A DNA stretch of 64,000 nt, taken from NCBI GenBank assembly GCA_030063045.1, contig JAQSEB010000010.1, forward strand, positions 620,001 through 684,000, in the 5' to 3' direction. The notes under the pieces were generated by a model. That model was not told the DNA's origin. It was given only the letters and a program-made list of their open reading frames with translations, and searched no databases. The position numbers and the translations under genes were made by a program. Source of the DNA: Pratylenchus scribneri (Eukaryota > Nematoda > Chromadorea > Rhabditida > Pratylenchidae). Every line of letters begins with the position of its first letter. Position 1 is the stretch's first letter. Shown here in pieces: positions 12,301 to 23,200 of this stretch.

Positions 12301-13362
12301 AAATTTATTTTTTATTATTTTAAAAACCTTTTGTTGCTGCGAAGTTGAAGGAAATGTTGGATCGGGTTGGGCAAAAAATTCCAAATATCCATTTTTTGCA
12401 ATTGGTTGAGCCTTTTGCGTAATTTGGTAACCTAAAAGCCCAAAAAATCTTAAAAAACATATCTAAATTGTATTTCAAACCCAATGGTAAATCCGGATAA
12501 AAATAATGCTTTCTGTCGAATCTAAGCAAATGAAAAGGTTGAAAATTATGTCAAAAATTTGGAATTAACCTGCAAAAATCGGCAACTTCACAGTTGAGAA
12601 GGAATGCAGCCAAAATGGATTTCTATTTTAATTATTGAAAAATTTTAAAATTTTATTGCCAACTTTTTAACCTCAACACACGATCGACTCAACGAGGGCA
12701 AAGTTCCGGGAATGGCCGAATCCTAAATTCAAATTGAAATTTTAATATAATATAACAAATGTTTTTCTGATAAAGTTTTGTTAGAATTTACTGAATTTCA
12801 TTTTGTACTCCGAAAAATAGTTTCCCTGATGAGCCCCCACTGAGCGGGTTCGAACACGAGACTTGAATTTTTCAAATTATAAGGTTCCTTTTTAAGCCAA
12901 AAATTTTCAAAAAAAATTTTCGGTTGCATAAGTGGGAACCAAGTCCACAAAAAATTTTGTCGGACGGGTTCGAACCCGAAATCTTTAAATTTTGCAAAAA
13001 TGAAGGATTCCCTCTTTGTTTGGGTCGAAAATTTTCAAAATTTTTTATTAAAATTTTAAAAACCAGTCAGCAATTTAAGCATTAACTTCTCCTTACAAAT
13101 GGTGAAACACGGGAATTGGCCTCGGCATTGGCGATGTCGAATGCGTCACTCGGCGAGAAAAGTTTGGTCCGGGTCGCCAATTGGGCATGCAACTGAATTA
13201 TAAATTAATTTTATACTCTTTAATTTATTTATTTTGCTTAACCTCCAATCCAATTACTGGCCTAAATTTTTTCAAATCGTCCAATTCCAATTGTTTTGGG
13301 GAAGATGAATAAAATTGGATGGCTAATCGCCGACTATTTTTCACAATTAAAATGCTCCGCAT
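3335..13362 (-). CDS. gatB: Glutamyl-tRNA(Gln) amidotransferase subunit B, mitochondrial
   Basis: Thirteen exons, read down the minus strand: 13362-13243, 13192-13097, 12722-12672, 12622-12570, 12521-12481, 12431-12328, 12042-11811, 6975-6780, 6126-5937, 4942-4806, 4753-4621, 4237-4019, 3358-3335. They total 1596 nt (531 aa) in frame throughout. GatB is the transamidating subunit that converts Glu-tRNA(Gln) to Gln-tRNA(Gln) in mitochondria. Signatures: PVIGLELHAQL, RKHYFYPDLPLG, LDLNRAGLALIEIVT, NLRVDANISIS, TELKNLSNV, DYRFLPEPNLPP, and a C-terminal helical tail domain. The first 20 residues (MRSILIVKNSRRLAIQFYSS) look like a basic mitochondrial presequence, which supports the chosen start. 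The last coding exon is only 24 nt and is the least certain; the frame could instead end near 4019. The introns are full of repeats. Family assignment is firm. Confidence 0.9.
3521..3850 (+). repeat. 24-bp minisatellite, locus 1 (last gatB intron)
   Basis: About 14 units of a 24-bp repeat starting GGCGGAATTATTAAAA, nearly identical except one with an extra GGC. Because 24 is divisible by three it gives a false 132-codon open frame. It lies in the final gatB intron (3359-4018). Confidence 0.9.
4286..4595 (-). mobile_element. MITE family A copy in a gatB intron
   Basis: Reverse-orientation copy. It starts CATTCTTTTGGCCATATCTC and ends AGATATGGCCAAAAG, between gatB exons 4753-4621 and 4237-4019. 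Confidence 0.75.
5420..5730. mobile_element. Inverted-repeat element with a 20-G run in a gatB intron
   Basis: Left end reads GAGCTCAGGCACGTATTTAG and is followed by G from 5440 to 5459. The right end, read in reverse, is AAGCTCGGACAGGCACTTAT. The interior is C-rich on one side and has no coding potential. Confidence 0.55.
7040..7250. repeat. Block with interstitial CCCTAA repeats
   Basis: Carries a GGTTTAGGGTTGGGGTCATT segment and ACCCTAACCCTAACCCTAAC, bracketed by GGTCATAAGG/GATGACCC-type sequence. An inverted relative lies at about 16925-17115 in the F-box-like gene. The motif resembles telomere repeats but is short and inside an intron. Confidence 0.5.
8040..9330 (+). repeat. GC-rich tandem array, about 144-bp unit
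   Basis: About nine units containing GGGATTAAGCCGGATAAAG, GAGGGATAAATGTTCAAAAT and CGAAGGCAC/GGGCTGGGC segments; starts recur at about 8058, 8202, 8347, 8491 and 8635. Units diverge toward the right and pass into the 69-bp array. The block lies wholly inside the 4.8-kb gatB intron (6976-11810). Confidence 0.85.
9335..10880 (+). repeat. GC-rich tandem array, 69-bp unit (GCGAGCGAAGCGAGC)
   Basis: About 20 units of 69 bp built on two related halves, one with GGCGAGCGAAGCGAGCC and one with GGCGAGCGGAGCGAGC, separated by a TACATGTCCGGAGG block and a GGATTAAACAGG spacer. As 69 is 3 x 23, five of six frames stay open for long stretches; none looks like a real gene. The flank at 10800-10880 contains decayed units. 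Confidence 0.9.
11045..11400 (-). repeat. Two tRNA-3'-half-like repeats
   Basis: Two diverged copies about 240 bp apart. Read on the minus strand each has GGTTCGAATCCC or AGTTCGAATCCC followed by a TAAGGTCC-like end, preceded by a GGTGTAGAGGAGAAAATA-like segment. A third relative is near 55560-55615. No full cloverleaf is visible, so a tRNA-derived SINE is more likely than a tRNA gene. Confidence 0.4.
12840..13020 (+). repeat. TTCGAA T-arm-like dispersed repeat (two units)
   Basis: GCGGGTTCGAACACGAG and GACGGGTTCGAACCCGAA, each followed by a segment like AAATTTTGCAAAAATGAAGG. The same arrangement recurs near 21335, 32562, 32758, 32925, 33091, 44290, 48533, 48706 and 52207. These copies lie in a gatB intron. 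Confidence 0.55.
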
Positions 13363-13881
13363 CTTTTTTAGATTCATCTAAAATTAAATTTTTATTTATC
13401 GATAAATGTCACCCCTATCTCCAAGAACGTTCAAAACCAAAAAATTCAAACCTCCAAAGCAAAGTTCAAAATCCCTTAAAAATGTTCAAATTCAAACCCC
13501 AATCCAATAGAAAATGTACAAATCTCTAAACTTATTATTAAACCCAACCCAGCGCTCATGGCTCATCAATCATCATATAAGCAGAGAGAGGCAAAAAATG
13601 CAGAGATATTGGAATTTAAGAAGTGGGAAAAGAAAACATTATTTGTAGAGAGAACAGGAGAACATTACTCTAGTATATTCTTTTATTTTTCCCTCTGACT
13701 CCTGCTTCCCATAAGAATTTTTCCCATTGGAATGGGTAAATTCGCCAAATTTTTCTTCTTAAATTGACATTTTGAGCGTTGGACATTTTGAACGCTGAGA
13801 CATTTTGAAATTTTTGGAGCGGGGAGCTTCGGCACCCCTTAAAATGCATTTGGATGAGTTTATTAATATAATTTATGCCAG

Positions 13882-15354
13882 TGGGCCCTTTTCAATTCCA
13901 CTTGGAACTTGGAACCTTTTCCAAGTTACAAGTTCCAAATTCCAAGTTACAAGTAAAGCGTTTCAATTACTTATTTGGGAAAAGTTCCAAGTTTCAAGTA
14001 AAATCTTCCAAGTTCCAAGTAAAAGTTACAAGTTACAAGCAAGTGCGTTTCAATTGAATTTTCCTCACTTGAAAGATTTTACTTGGAACTTGGAACTAAT
14101 TGAAACGCAATTAAAGAAATATTTTCAAATTTAGGCAAGCATATTCTTATAAAATCCTAATTCGAGAATCTGTTCTTGGAAAATTCTGAAATTTTCAGAA
14201 ATTATTTTCTGATCTATTTTTTATTTGCCATAATTTTTAAAAAAATTTTTCATCCATATTTTCAATTAAAATATATTGTCAAAAAAAGAATGAAATTCGT
14301 CAATCCTTCCATGGTAGAAAAATTTTAAATCGAGAAGAAAATAATGAAATTTGATATCAAATCAATGTGTTAAATGGGATCTATCGAATAATAAGTATTT
14401 ACATAAATTGATTATAAATTCAGAAAGTTATAGCCAAGAAAGTCAAAAAAAAAGTAATACCGATTTCATATTTATTTTCAAAAATCATATTTCAGCGAGG
14501 GATAAAATAATTCATTAATATGTTATAGCAATCGAAAGCATAAATATAGCTTTCTATTATGACAGAAATTTTTAAAAATATTGAGTTATTTCATAATTAT
14601 CATTAATTAAACTTAGATGCGCATGATGGCATTCATCCCCAAATAGAGCATAGAAAAATTTTTTTGAGGGGTTCTAAAAAATTTTAAAAAAAATTTAAAA
14701 CATTCTAACACATCATATTAATGATCTCTGAAAGTTAAAAAAATTTTTTATTAAAAAATTTCAAGGCTCTGAATTTTTTAGAGGATGTTCGATTATTTCG
14801 CATCATTTTTTTTTAAAAAATCAACAAAGGAGGATAAAAAAATTCTGAAAAATTATTTCATGTATAATTTCATTATTTTATTAACAGACGAATATTTTAC
14901 AATTTTTCTGGATTTTTGGCTGACTTATGATTTTTTTTCACGGATGGTCGCCAAATTGGCACCATTTTTATATACTATTTTTTATCTTTTTAAAAAATGG
15001 TCAAAAAATTCTGAAAAAAAATTATATCATTGGAAAGGGTCTATTTTATCATCCCTGAAATTTTCAAATTTTTTAACTGACTAAATCTCGAGTTAAGAAT
15101 TATTCTCGAGGTGATTTAGGTCCTATTTTCACTTGGAAAAAAATTGTTCCAAGTTCCAAGTAAACTTGGGAGAAATAAGGATTTCCAAGTGAAGAATTGA
15201 AACGGAATTGCTTGGAACTTGGAAAATTTCACTTGGAACTTGAAATTTGGAACTTGTAACTTGAAAAACTGAATTGAAACGGATTTTCCAAGTAAAAATT
15301 CCAAGTTCCATGTACCAAGTTTCAAGTTCCAAGTGGAATTGAAACAGGGCCCAG
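13882..15354. mobile_element. Large foldback element with ACTTGGAACTTGGAA termini
   Basis: About 1.47 kb. The left end is TGGGCCCTTTTCAATTCCAC; the right end, read in reverse, is TGGGCCCTGTTTCAATTCCAC-like. Both 200-bp ends are stacks of (AC)TTGGAACTTGGAA variants. The AT-rich interior has no credible protein. It lies in the spacer between gatB and the F-box-like gene. Confidence 0.7.
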
Positions 15355-15462
15355 TATTTAATAAAATTAAATTATTAAAACAAAAATATCAAGTCTTAAT
15401 TAAAATATTTAAAAACAATTTCTAATTTAGATTAGATAAATCAATCAATCAAATATTAAATT

Positions 15463-18318
15463 ATGGAATGCATCAATTTGGAATACCGCAGACGATTACC
15501 ACCAGAATTGCTCACCGAAATGCATAAATGTTTGCCATTGGACAAGGCAATTTATGTTTTGGTGAATGTTTCCAAAACATTAGTTATCAATAATTCGACC
15601 AGAATGCATCGAACAATCCAACGGATTAAAATGGTTTAAAATTGATTTTTAATTTTAAATGAAAATTTTCATCATTTTCCAGTCTCTCAAAGAACATATT
15701 GACACATTGGTTGAAGCTGAAGAAAATAATCCAGAGGAATTATGGATTTACAAAGATATTGAATGGAAACCGCAGATGGATGCATTGTTTCATTATGGCA
15801 GTTGGCTGACATCAACACGAAAATTGTATTGCCGCAGCATTGCTGGGGCGCCAGAAAATTTTGTGGAAAAATTGCTGCTGCATTTGGCAAATTCAAGGTA
15901 CATACAATTATTTTATAAATGTTGGCGTTAAAGTTGAAATTCAGTTAAAGTTGAAATTTGCACACTGTCTCGCCGAAGAAGCAGAGTACAAACCTAACCC
16001 CTACCCCTAATCCCATGCTGCCGAGCCCCTAACCCTATCCTTTGTTTTTCGAAATTCGAATCTGATTCTCTGACGAAAATAGTGTGTAAATTTCAACTTT
16101 AACTGAATTTTAACTTTAACGCCGATATAAATAAAATAAGTGAGTTTAAAGTTCTACGCAAATGATGCTCAAAGTTGCGAATATATATTTTCCTTGGGGT
16201 GATAAACTTCCAACGCCAACATTTTTGAAACCATTATTCAATGAGAAGCATTTTTGGGTTGGAAATCGTTTATTATTCGAATCTATTGAATTGAAAGTGG
16301 ACAATGGCCAAACAATGCACATTCTTGATGGAGAATTGATTCAATATTATGGACAATATCAATTGAGATTGTTTATGCAGAACAAAATGAATGGGAATGA
16401 ATGGTTTGAAATTACGATTGATTTGGATTCTAAGAAGGAATTCATTTATGGATTGAAATTCAAACAATGGAATATGCAGGTTTATTTTTTTGGTAATAGT
16501 CTAGTTTGTCCCCTCCCCCCCTTTTTCCAAAAAAATTTTTTTGATTTTATTTTTCACTAAAAACGTGTATTTAGAGGTTATGGATGATGGGGAATCCGAA
16601 TTTGACGTCCTTTTTTCCATATCTTATCGTCTTGCTAAGATATGCCGACTTTTAGGGGGACCAAGGGCATTTTTGATGAAAATTTTTACCTTGACAAATT
16701 TAGTCAAATTATTGTTCATTCGATGCGCCGATAAGCTGATCAATGAATTTGTAATCTGTCGCATAAAAATCCAAAAATAAAAAAGTTATGACCATTTTAG
16801 TCACACAGGTCACCTATGCATCTTACGAAATTTTAAATGGCCATAACTTTTTTAGTTTTTGGTTTTGTGCAAAACCGATTACAGATTCGGGATCAGCTCA
16901 CCAAAACGTGTCGAGGTACTTCTATAGTTTGTATCCCCTTTTTGGGTCACCTTGGAAAAAGTGAAGGGTCCCCCTTTTGATGTTAGGGTTTGGGTTTAGG
17001 ATACATTTGAGATGATTTTTACATCATCCTAATCCAATCCCTAACATATCTCTGAATGACCCCAACCCTAAACCTGATGACCCATAGGGGGGACCAAGCA
17101 CTTTTCAAAAAGGGGATACAAACTATAGAAGTACCCGTGTCGATTCATGTATAATATGTCCCAAAATACCAAAGTTCAATTTTTTCGAAACCGGTTTGCA
17201 AACCTATACCGGTTCAGCCTATAAAGATAATGAAAAACTAGTTCCGCATTCGGATTCCCCATCATCGAAAACCCCTAAATACACGTTTTTAGCGAAAAAT
17301 AAAATCAAAAATTTTTTTTTAGAAAAAGGGGGGGGGGGGGACAAACTTAGACTATTACCATTTTTTCTCCAAATATAATTACTATTAACATTTTTTCAAT
17401 AATTTCAATGTAGTCTTTGGAGGATGTCAATAGTTTTATTCATTTCGCTAATTCATTTGAAGAAAAGGAAGGCAACACATTGGAGGCAAAAACGGACATT
17501 TCTTTTAAATCCAATTTGGACTTCTTTTTGTGTCGCGGCGCCAAATTAACTCAATTTAGAAACCTTAAAATAAAGGAATATTTTCTTTATGACACTCCAG
17601 ATGATTATGTCGATTTTTTGATCAACTTTGTTTCCAAAGCAAAGTAAATAAAAAACTAAAAGTTTTAATTTTATTTTTTTATAGACATCCCGAGGAATTT
17701 CTTGAATCCATCGATTTTGATTTATTCAACCTAAAATGCTCTTCTTCAATCAAAAAACTTTGGGAAATTTTTCCAATAGAAATACCAAAAGGTATAAAAA
17801 AATTCACTTAATTGATTAATTTTTTACTCTAAGGTGGAAAATTTGTGCATTTTGACGAGATGAAATTGTACATTTTGTCGGCAAAAAGAATTTGGTTGAA
17901 AGTGGATTCTTCCGACGGTTCAACAACAAATGAAGAACAGAAATTGAAATTCACATTGGCCAATTTGCCGTCTAATGGGGAATATTTATTCGATATTTGC
18001 GTGAAATTTGGAAATGAACTCAAAGAAATTGTTGGAATTAAAATCCAAAAGCGAAAGGTAAATATGAACAACTTTTATTTGATAATTCAAAAATTCTTTT
18101 ATAAAAATATTTTTCGAAAAATATTTTCCAATTAAAAAGCCACAAAATTCAAATAAAAATAATAATTATTAAAGGTTGATAAAATTGTTGAATTGAAATT
18201 GAAGTGCGAGGATCAAATTGAGAAGCAGCAGGGAAAGAAGAGGAAGGCATCAAATGAAGATGGTGGAGAAGAAGATGAAGATATGCCGACTTGTTCCAAC
18301 AAAATTATGAAGAAATGA
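15463..18318 (+). CDS. F-box-like protein, nematode family
   Basis: Seven exons: 15463-15633, 15683-15897, 16152-16479, 17414-17643, 17685-17791, 17834-18057, 18175-18318. They total 1419 nt (472 aa) in frame. The N-terminus has a short F-box-like helix pair (LPPELLTEMHKCLPLDKAIY). The rest is a long beta-rich region with Trp/Phe-spaced segments and the C-terminus is Lys/Glu-rich (KKRKASNEDGGEEDEDMPTC). An F-box would recruit the protein to SCF ubiquitin ligases, but the match is weak and rests on pattern recognition only. Intron 3 carries an 870-bp inverted-repeat element and intron 2 a 205-bp one. Part of the last exon and 3' UTR is repeated at 18530-18720. Confidence 0.7.
15922..16128. mobile_element. 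205-bp MITE-like element in F-box-like intron 2
   Basis: About 40-bp terminal inverted repeats: GGCGTTAAAGTTGAAATTCA on the left and TGAATTTTAACTTTAACGCC on the right. The interior has CCTAACCCCTACCCCTAA. Confidence 0.7.
16491..17360. mobile_element. 870-bp inverted-repeat element in F-box-like intron 3
   Basis: Ends are TGGTAATAGTCTAGTTTGTC on the left and its near reverse complement (AAACTTAGACTATTACCA) on the right, with about 125-bp inverted repeats holding AAACGTGTATTTAG and GATGGGGAATCCGAA. A second inverted pair (CTATAGTTTGTATCCC near 16925 and near 17115) brackets a CCCTAA-like block related to 7040-7250, suggesting a nested insertion. Confidence 0.75.
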
Positions 18319-18529
18319 TTGGAATTGGATTATAATGAAATGATGGCTAAAAACTGGACATTTCACGATGACATTAATTTATTTGTTTTAATTCTATTTA
18401 AATTCTTCAATACATTAAATCTTATTTTTTGACACAATTTTGATTACTTTTATTGATTAAATTATGCCAGTTTATTTGATGAAAAAAAACAATTTAAAAA
18501 TTTGTTGAAACCATTCATCAAATTATGAT

Positions 18530-18720
18530 GAATGGGAAGACGATCCAGATAGTATGCCGACATGTTCTAGCAAAATAATGAAGAAATAATCGGGGAATTG
18601 GATGATTGTGGAATAAAAACTGAATATTCTAATTACTTAATTTTTCATGCTATATTTAAATCTTCCATACATAAATCTCATTTTTTTACATACAATTTCC
18701 ACTTTATTGATAAATTTGGT
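18530..18720 (+). pseudogene. Duplicated remnant of the F-box-like gene 3' end
   Basis: Encodes a decayed copy of the last codons (Asp/Glu-rich, then MPTCS.KIMKK and a stop) and continues with a diverged copy of the 3' UTR at 18318-18480. No upstream exons are duplicated. Confidence 0.65.
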
Positions 18721-19069
18721 TTTAAAAGTTGTTAAAAAAACCAAGTTTTGAACCAAAAACCGTAAAAGATGGTTTAAACGGTTTAATACCCTAATTTTTT
18801 GATCAAATCATAACCAATTTCTACCAATCGATGCGTTTTGACGAGAATCTATCAATTTGGGGCATTGAGTGAGAGTGTAGGACAAACCATTAAGCTGCTA
18901 TAATATTTTCGCCATTTTCAATACTATTTTCTTCACCATTTTTAAATATTCCCCTTAATTCAATTGATAGCCAAATTTGCTAGTTAAATTATCAGCTTTT
19001 TCCATTAGAAAATCTTTGAATAATGTACTTTATCCTTTATTGCTTTCATTTGTGGCCTTCTTATATACC

Positions 19070-19900
19070 CCAAGGGGATGGCAGGAAGAAGAAGTGGAAG
19101 AATGCCGATGGCTGAGGAGGCCTGTTTGGAGGGGCTATTGGCTAGAAGATGAAGGTCTTCGGTGGGGCAGAAAGGGCGCTTGGGGGGCTCGGCTATGTGC
19201 TGTGCTGCTGGCTGCTTGTTCAATGTTCATCCACCACCCCCAATTGGGTCCTCAACGACTTCGTCTCCCTGAGACTGCCGCTGCTGTTGGCTGTGTTTCG
19301 GCCTTATGTGCCCCCCGGTGCTGCCGCTTTTCTCTGCCCTCCGCCACCATCTTCGTCCGTCCTCCAGTCCTCCCCAATAGGCTCATCAGCAGCAGAGCAC
19401 AGGGAGCCAGGGACCAAAGGACGGATTCGGAGCAGTTCTCTCCCCCAAAGGGAGTCCTTTCCTTTCCTCCTCTTTTGCTGCCATGGGCGTCATCGGGGCG
19501 GGGTGGTGGGGCCGAGGCCGGCCGGTCGACCTCTCCAACAGCCCAGCCCAACCCCAGCTGCTGCTGCTGTTGGTGTGTGGTGATGGCTGGTTGAGTGGTT
19601 GGTTGGGCAGCACACAGCAGTGGCAAATGTGGGAATGGGTGTGGAATGGAATGGTTGGTTGGCTGTTGGTGCAGGCAGAGCTATGAGCTGGGCGAAAAGG
19701 ACTAGCAGCAGCCCACCAACCAACCATTCCAATCCATCCACATCTTTCCGACCCAAAGCCACCAACAACCACCTTCCTCCTCATCAACACCACCACCAAC
19801 AGCACAGCAGAAAAGAGGGTTCCGGCGTCGTCCCATTCCCCACTTCTGCTGCTGTCTTGTGCCTTGTCTCCCGGCCAACTCCTTCTTTGTGTGTGATTTT
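19070..19900. other. GC-rich island upstream of the zinc-finger gene
   Basis: GC content is much higher than its surroundings, with overlapping open frames on both strands but no recognisable domain. One frame from 19149 begins with a signal-peptide-like stretch (GYVLCCWLLVQC) then becomes low complexity. An inverted repeat (GGAATGGTTGGTTGG near 19650 and its complement near 19720) could form a hairpin. It may be a promoter or 5' leader of the gene at 20228, or an unrecognised gene on either strand. Confidence 0.35.
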
Positions 19901-19974
19901 GAAACTTTACGACTTTGGGGATATGTGTTAATTTGTGTAACTTATAAATAATCTTTAAATTAGATTGTACAAAG

Positions 19975-20180
19975 TTGGTTGCGGTCTAAAACCGAAAACG
20001 CGAAAATCTAATTTTTAACCCCAAAACACGAAAATCCCGGTTTAAAACCGAAACGCGAACGGTTTAAAACCGAAAACGCGAAAATCCCTAACCAAAACGC
20101 GAATTTCCCAGTTTAAAACCGAAAACACTAAAATCCCGGTTTAAAACCCAAAACGCGAACCGATTTATAACCGATTTTGA
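19975..20180 (+). repeat. Short tandem repeats of GGTTTAAAACCGAAA(C)GCGAA
   Basis: Six or so irregular units of a 25-30 bp motif with AAAACGCGAAAATCCC, ending about 50 bp before the zinc-finger ATG. They could be part of its promoter. Confidence 0.6.
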
Positions 20181-20227
20181 AAATCTTTTTTAAATTATTT
20201 TATATATTTGTTATTGTTAGCAAAAAT

Positions 20228-23200
20228 ATGGCATTAATTTGTGAAATTTGTCAAAATGAAGAACTGAATTCTTCACAATTTGAAGATGGCCAACAGCTAA
20301 GGGGCCATTTAGTTGAGGTGGGAATTTTATAATTTTTGGATTTAATTAGCCTATTTTTGTTGCGCAGTTTCATTCCAAGTTTGTAGCCGACGCATTGCTT
20401 GCTCCAAATATTAATGACAAAATACACATTTGGCTAATGGTTGGTTATGAGTTATTTAGAATCGAAAATAGGACGTTCAATACTGCCATTTCATTCCCGG
20501 AGTTTTCTTTTGCCCATAACTCGAGAAGGAAGGAACCAATTCAGGAAGGCGATATGCCATTTGAAAGCCCTAAATGTCCTCTAAAAAAATGGCCAATTCT
20601 AATTATTTTTGAAATGTTAAAATAATTTGTAAAATAAGCGGCTTTTCCTCCAACAAATATATTCGGGTTTATTCCATTCAAAGACATGTAACTTTTTTAA
20701 GGCTTGAATTTTATAAAATTTAAAATGTTTAGTTTGTAGAGGACACTTTTGGCTTCAAAATGGTATATCGCCTCCCAAAAATGGCTGTTTCCTCGTAGAG
20801 TTAATGACTAAAAACAAAAGAATACCCTCGGCTGAAATGGCGCGGTATTGAAACATTGGCTATCTATCGGCTTTCAGCTGATTAATAAATTTAAATGATT
20901 TTAAATTTGTATATTTTAGGCAAATATTGACTACTCTTCATCATCAAAATCTGCTGCTGAACAATGTGACGAGGGCGAAAAATCTTCACCACAAGTTCAA
21001 GATGTTCAAGCAAATGAAATTATGGAACAAGCAAATGATGTTGATAATTTTGAAATGAACAATAACATTGAGGAATCCGAATCCTCTACGGTGAATGACA
21101 ATAATGGTGCCAATGATGCCGCATTGGAGATGTTGTTAAAAGGCATCCTTGGTCAACAACAAGTTCAAGCAGTACAACCACCAGAACAAGTGCAAGAAGA
21201 AGGCCCGTCTGAGCAAATTGCGAATGAAGAATCGAATCAGGTGAGCAAGAGTGGACAGGGAATAAAATGCGTACACTCTGGCACTTCCTATAGTAGTATT
21301 TGACAAATTCGAAAAAAAAAATTTCCTCTGAGGGGTTTTGAACCGGTGACTTAAATTTTGCAAAAGTGAAGGGTCCCTCAGGATCGAAAAATTTCAAACA
21401 TATATTTTTTGGTAGAATCTTTTTTAAAAGCTCGTCAGCCTAAACCTAACAGTAAAATTTCTACATTTTCAGCAACTCAACTTTTTCGATTCCCTCAAAA
21501 CTTTGCTGCTTACTTCGGCCGAAATTCAACAGAAAAGTGGTGAAACCACTCCATCCACTTCACGTGCCGCTCTTGTCGATTCGAAGGCAATTAGGAAGGC
21601 ACATTGTCAGGTGAATTTTGTGCCAATTTTCTATTTTAAATTTGCATTTTTCCTTATTTAGGTCTGCAATTTGGATATTTGTTCCACGGCTCGTCAAAGG
21701 TGGAAAAAATTGGGAATATTTTTATTATTTTTGGATTTTTTAGACACGTTTATATGATTCACCTCAAGAAAAAGGTGGGCTTTTATTAGGAAATTATAAT
21801 TAAAAATAAATAAATTAATTGAAGGACCTGTTCAAATGCAAATTATGCGACTATATAAATTCGAATTCAATGTGGGAAGTGCAAAAACATTGGTGAATAT
21901 TCAAAAAAATTTAAAAATTTATTTAATTTTGCAGTCGAATGCAACATGGTTCAGATATTAGGCCAATAAGTCAAGAGGAAAAGCATAAATTGGAAATTCA
22001 AGTGGGTTAAACTTTAAACCAGTAAATGACCCAACTTGACGCGATCGCTTATAACCCATCAAAAAATTTGCCAAATTTGATGATTTTAGTATCAAATTAA
22101 AGAGCAGACTTTTGGCTATCAAATGAAATTAATTTTATTTAAATTGGTTTAGAATGGATGAAAATTGTGGCCCAAAAACTTCGAAAATTTCGCTAATCCA
22201 TAATAAAGGTCATTTAGAATGGTTTTTTGGCCATAATTTCATCATTTCTGAACCAATTTAAATAAAATTAATTTCATTGGATAGCCAAAAGTCTGCTCTT
22301 TAATTTGATATCAAAATCATCAAATTTGGTTCACTCATTGATGAGTAATAAGCGTTCGCGGCAAGTTGGTCGCTTTGAAAATGCCCTCTAGGTATATTCA
22401 TCCCTCCCTTCCAATTTAAAGATGTGGAGCCAATTATGTTTCCCCGAATGGAAACAAAAGCCGCAGAAGAGGAAATTGGAAGAAAATATTCAAGAAGAAG
22501 ACAATAAAATTGTTGAAATTGAAGAAAAGAAGAAGCGAGAATTGATTGAAATGGAGAAAAAACCAATAAAACCGATTAAAAAAGAGGAAATGGAGGAAGA
22601 AGAATTTGTCGGAGACACGGAAGCAATTATTGAGGCTGAAGATGCTGACAATTCCGGTGGCGTGAATGATCGGCTATGCCATCTTTGCATGTTCGTTTTT
22701 GGGGATCAACCTAAATCTACACTACACCCCAAAAATTCCTATACCTCTAAAATCTCTACCCAAAATACCTATATCAAAAATCCCTGAAAATTAAAATCCC
22801 TACATACAAAATCTCTGAATCCCTAATATCCAAGATTGGTTTACCTAAAATCCCTTCAAGAAATCCCTAATATCAAGCTCCTTTTAAAATCCCTTCAACC
22901 TAAAATCCCTCTGCCCACTACGCTCAAAAACCCTTTTGAAAAATAGGGCAAAGTTTAATCTTAGATTAAAAAATTCCAAAATTTTTCCCTATAGACATTT
23001 TGATGGTAGTAATTTTTGGGGTAGCGTAGAATCACGTTTTTATGAAGAAATCGATTTAAAAAATTATTAATTAAGGGAGGAGTCCAAATATCCAGGCCGT
23101 CATATTGCACAGCGCCATTTGAAGCAGCCTCTTTATGAGTGCCCAATTTGCTTCAAATTTGGCTCCTACGAATCGTGCACAGTCAGCAAAGTGAGCTTTT

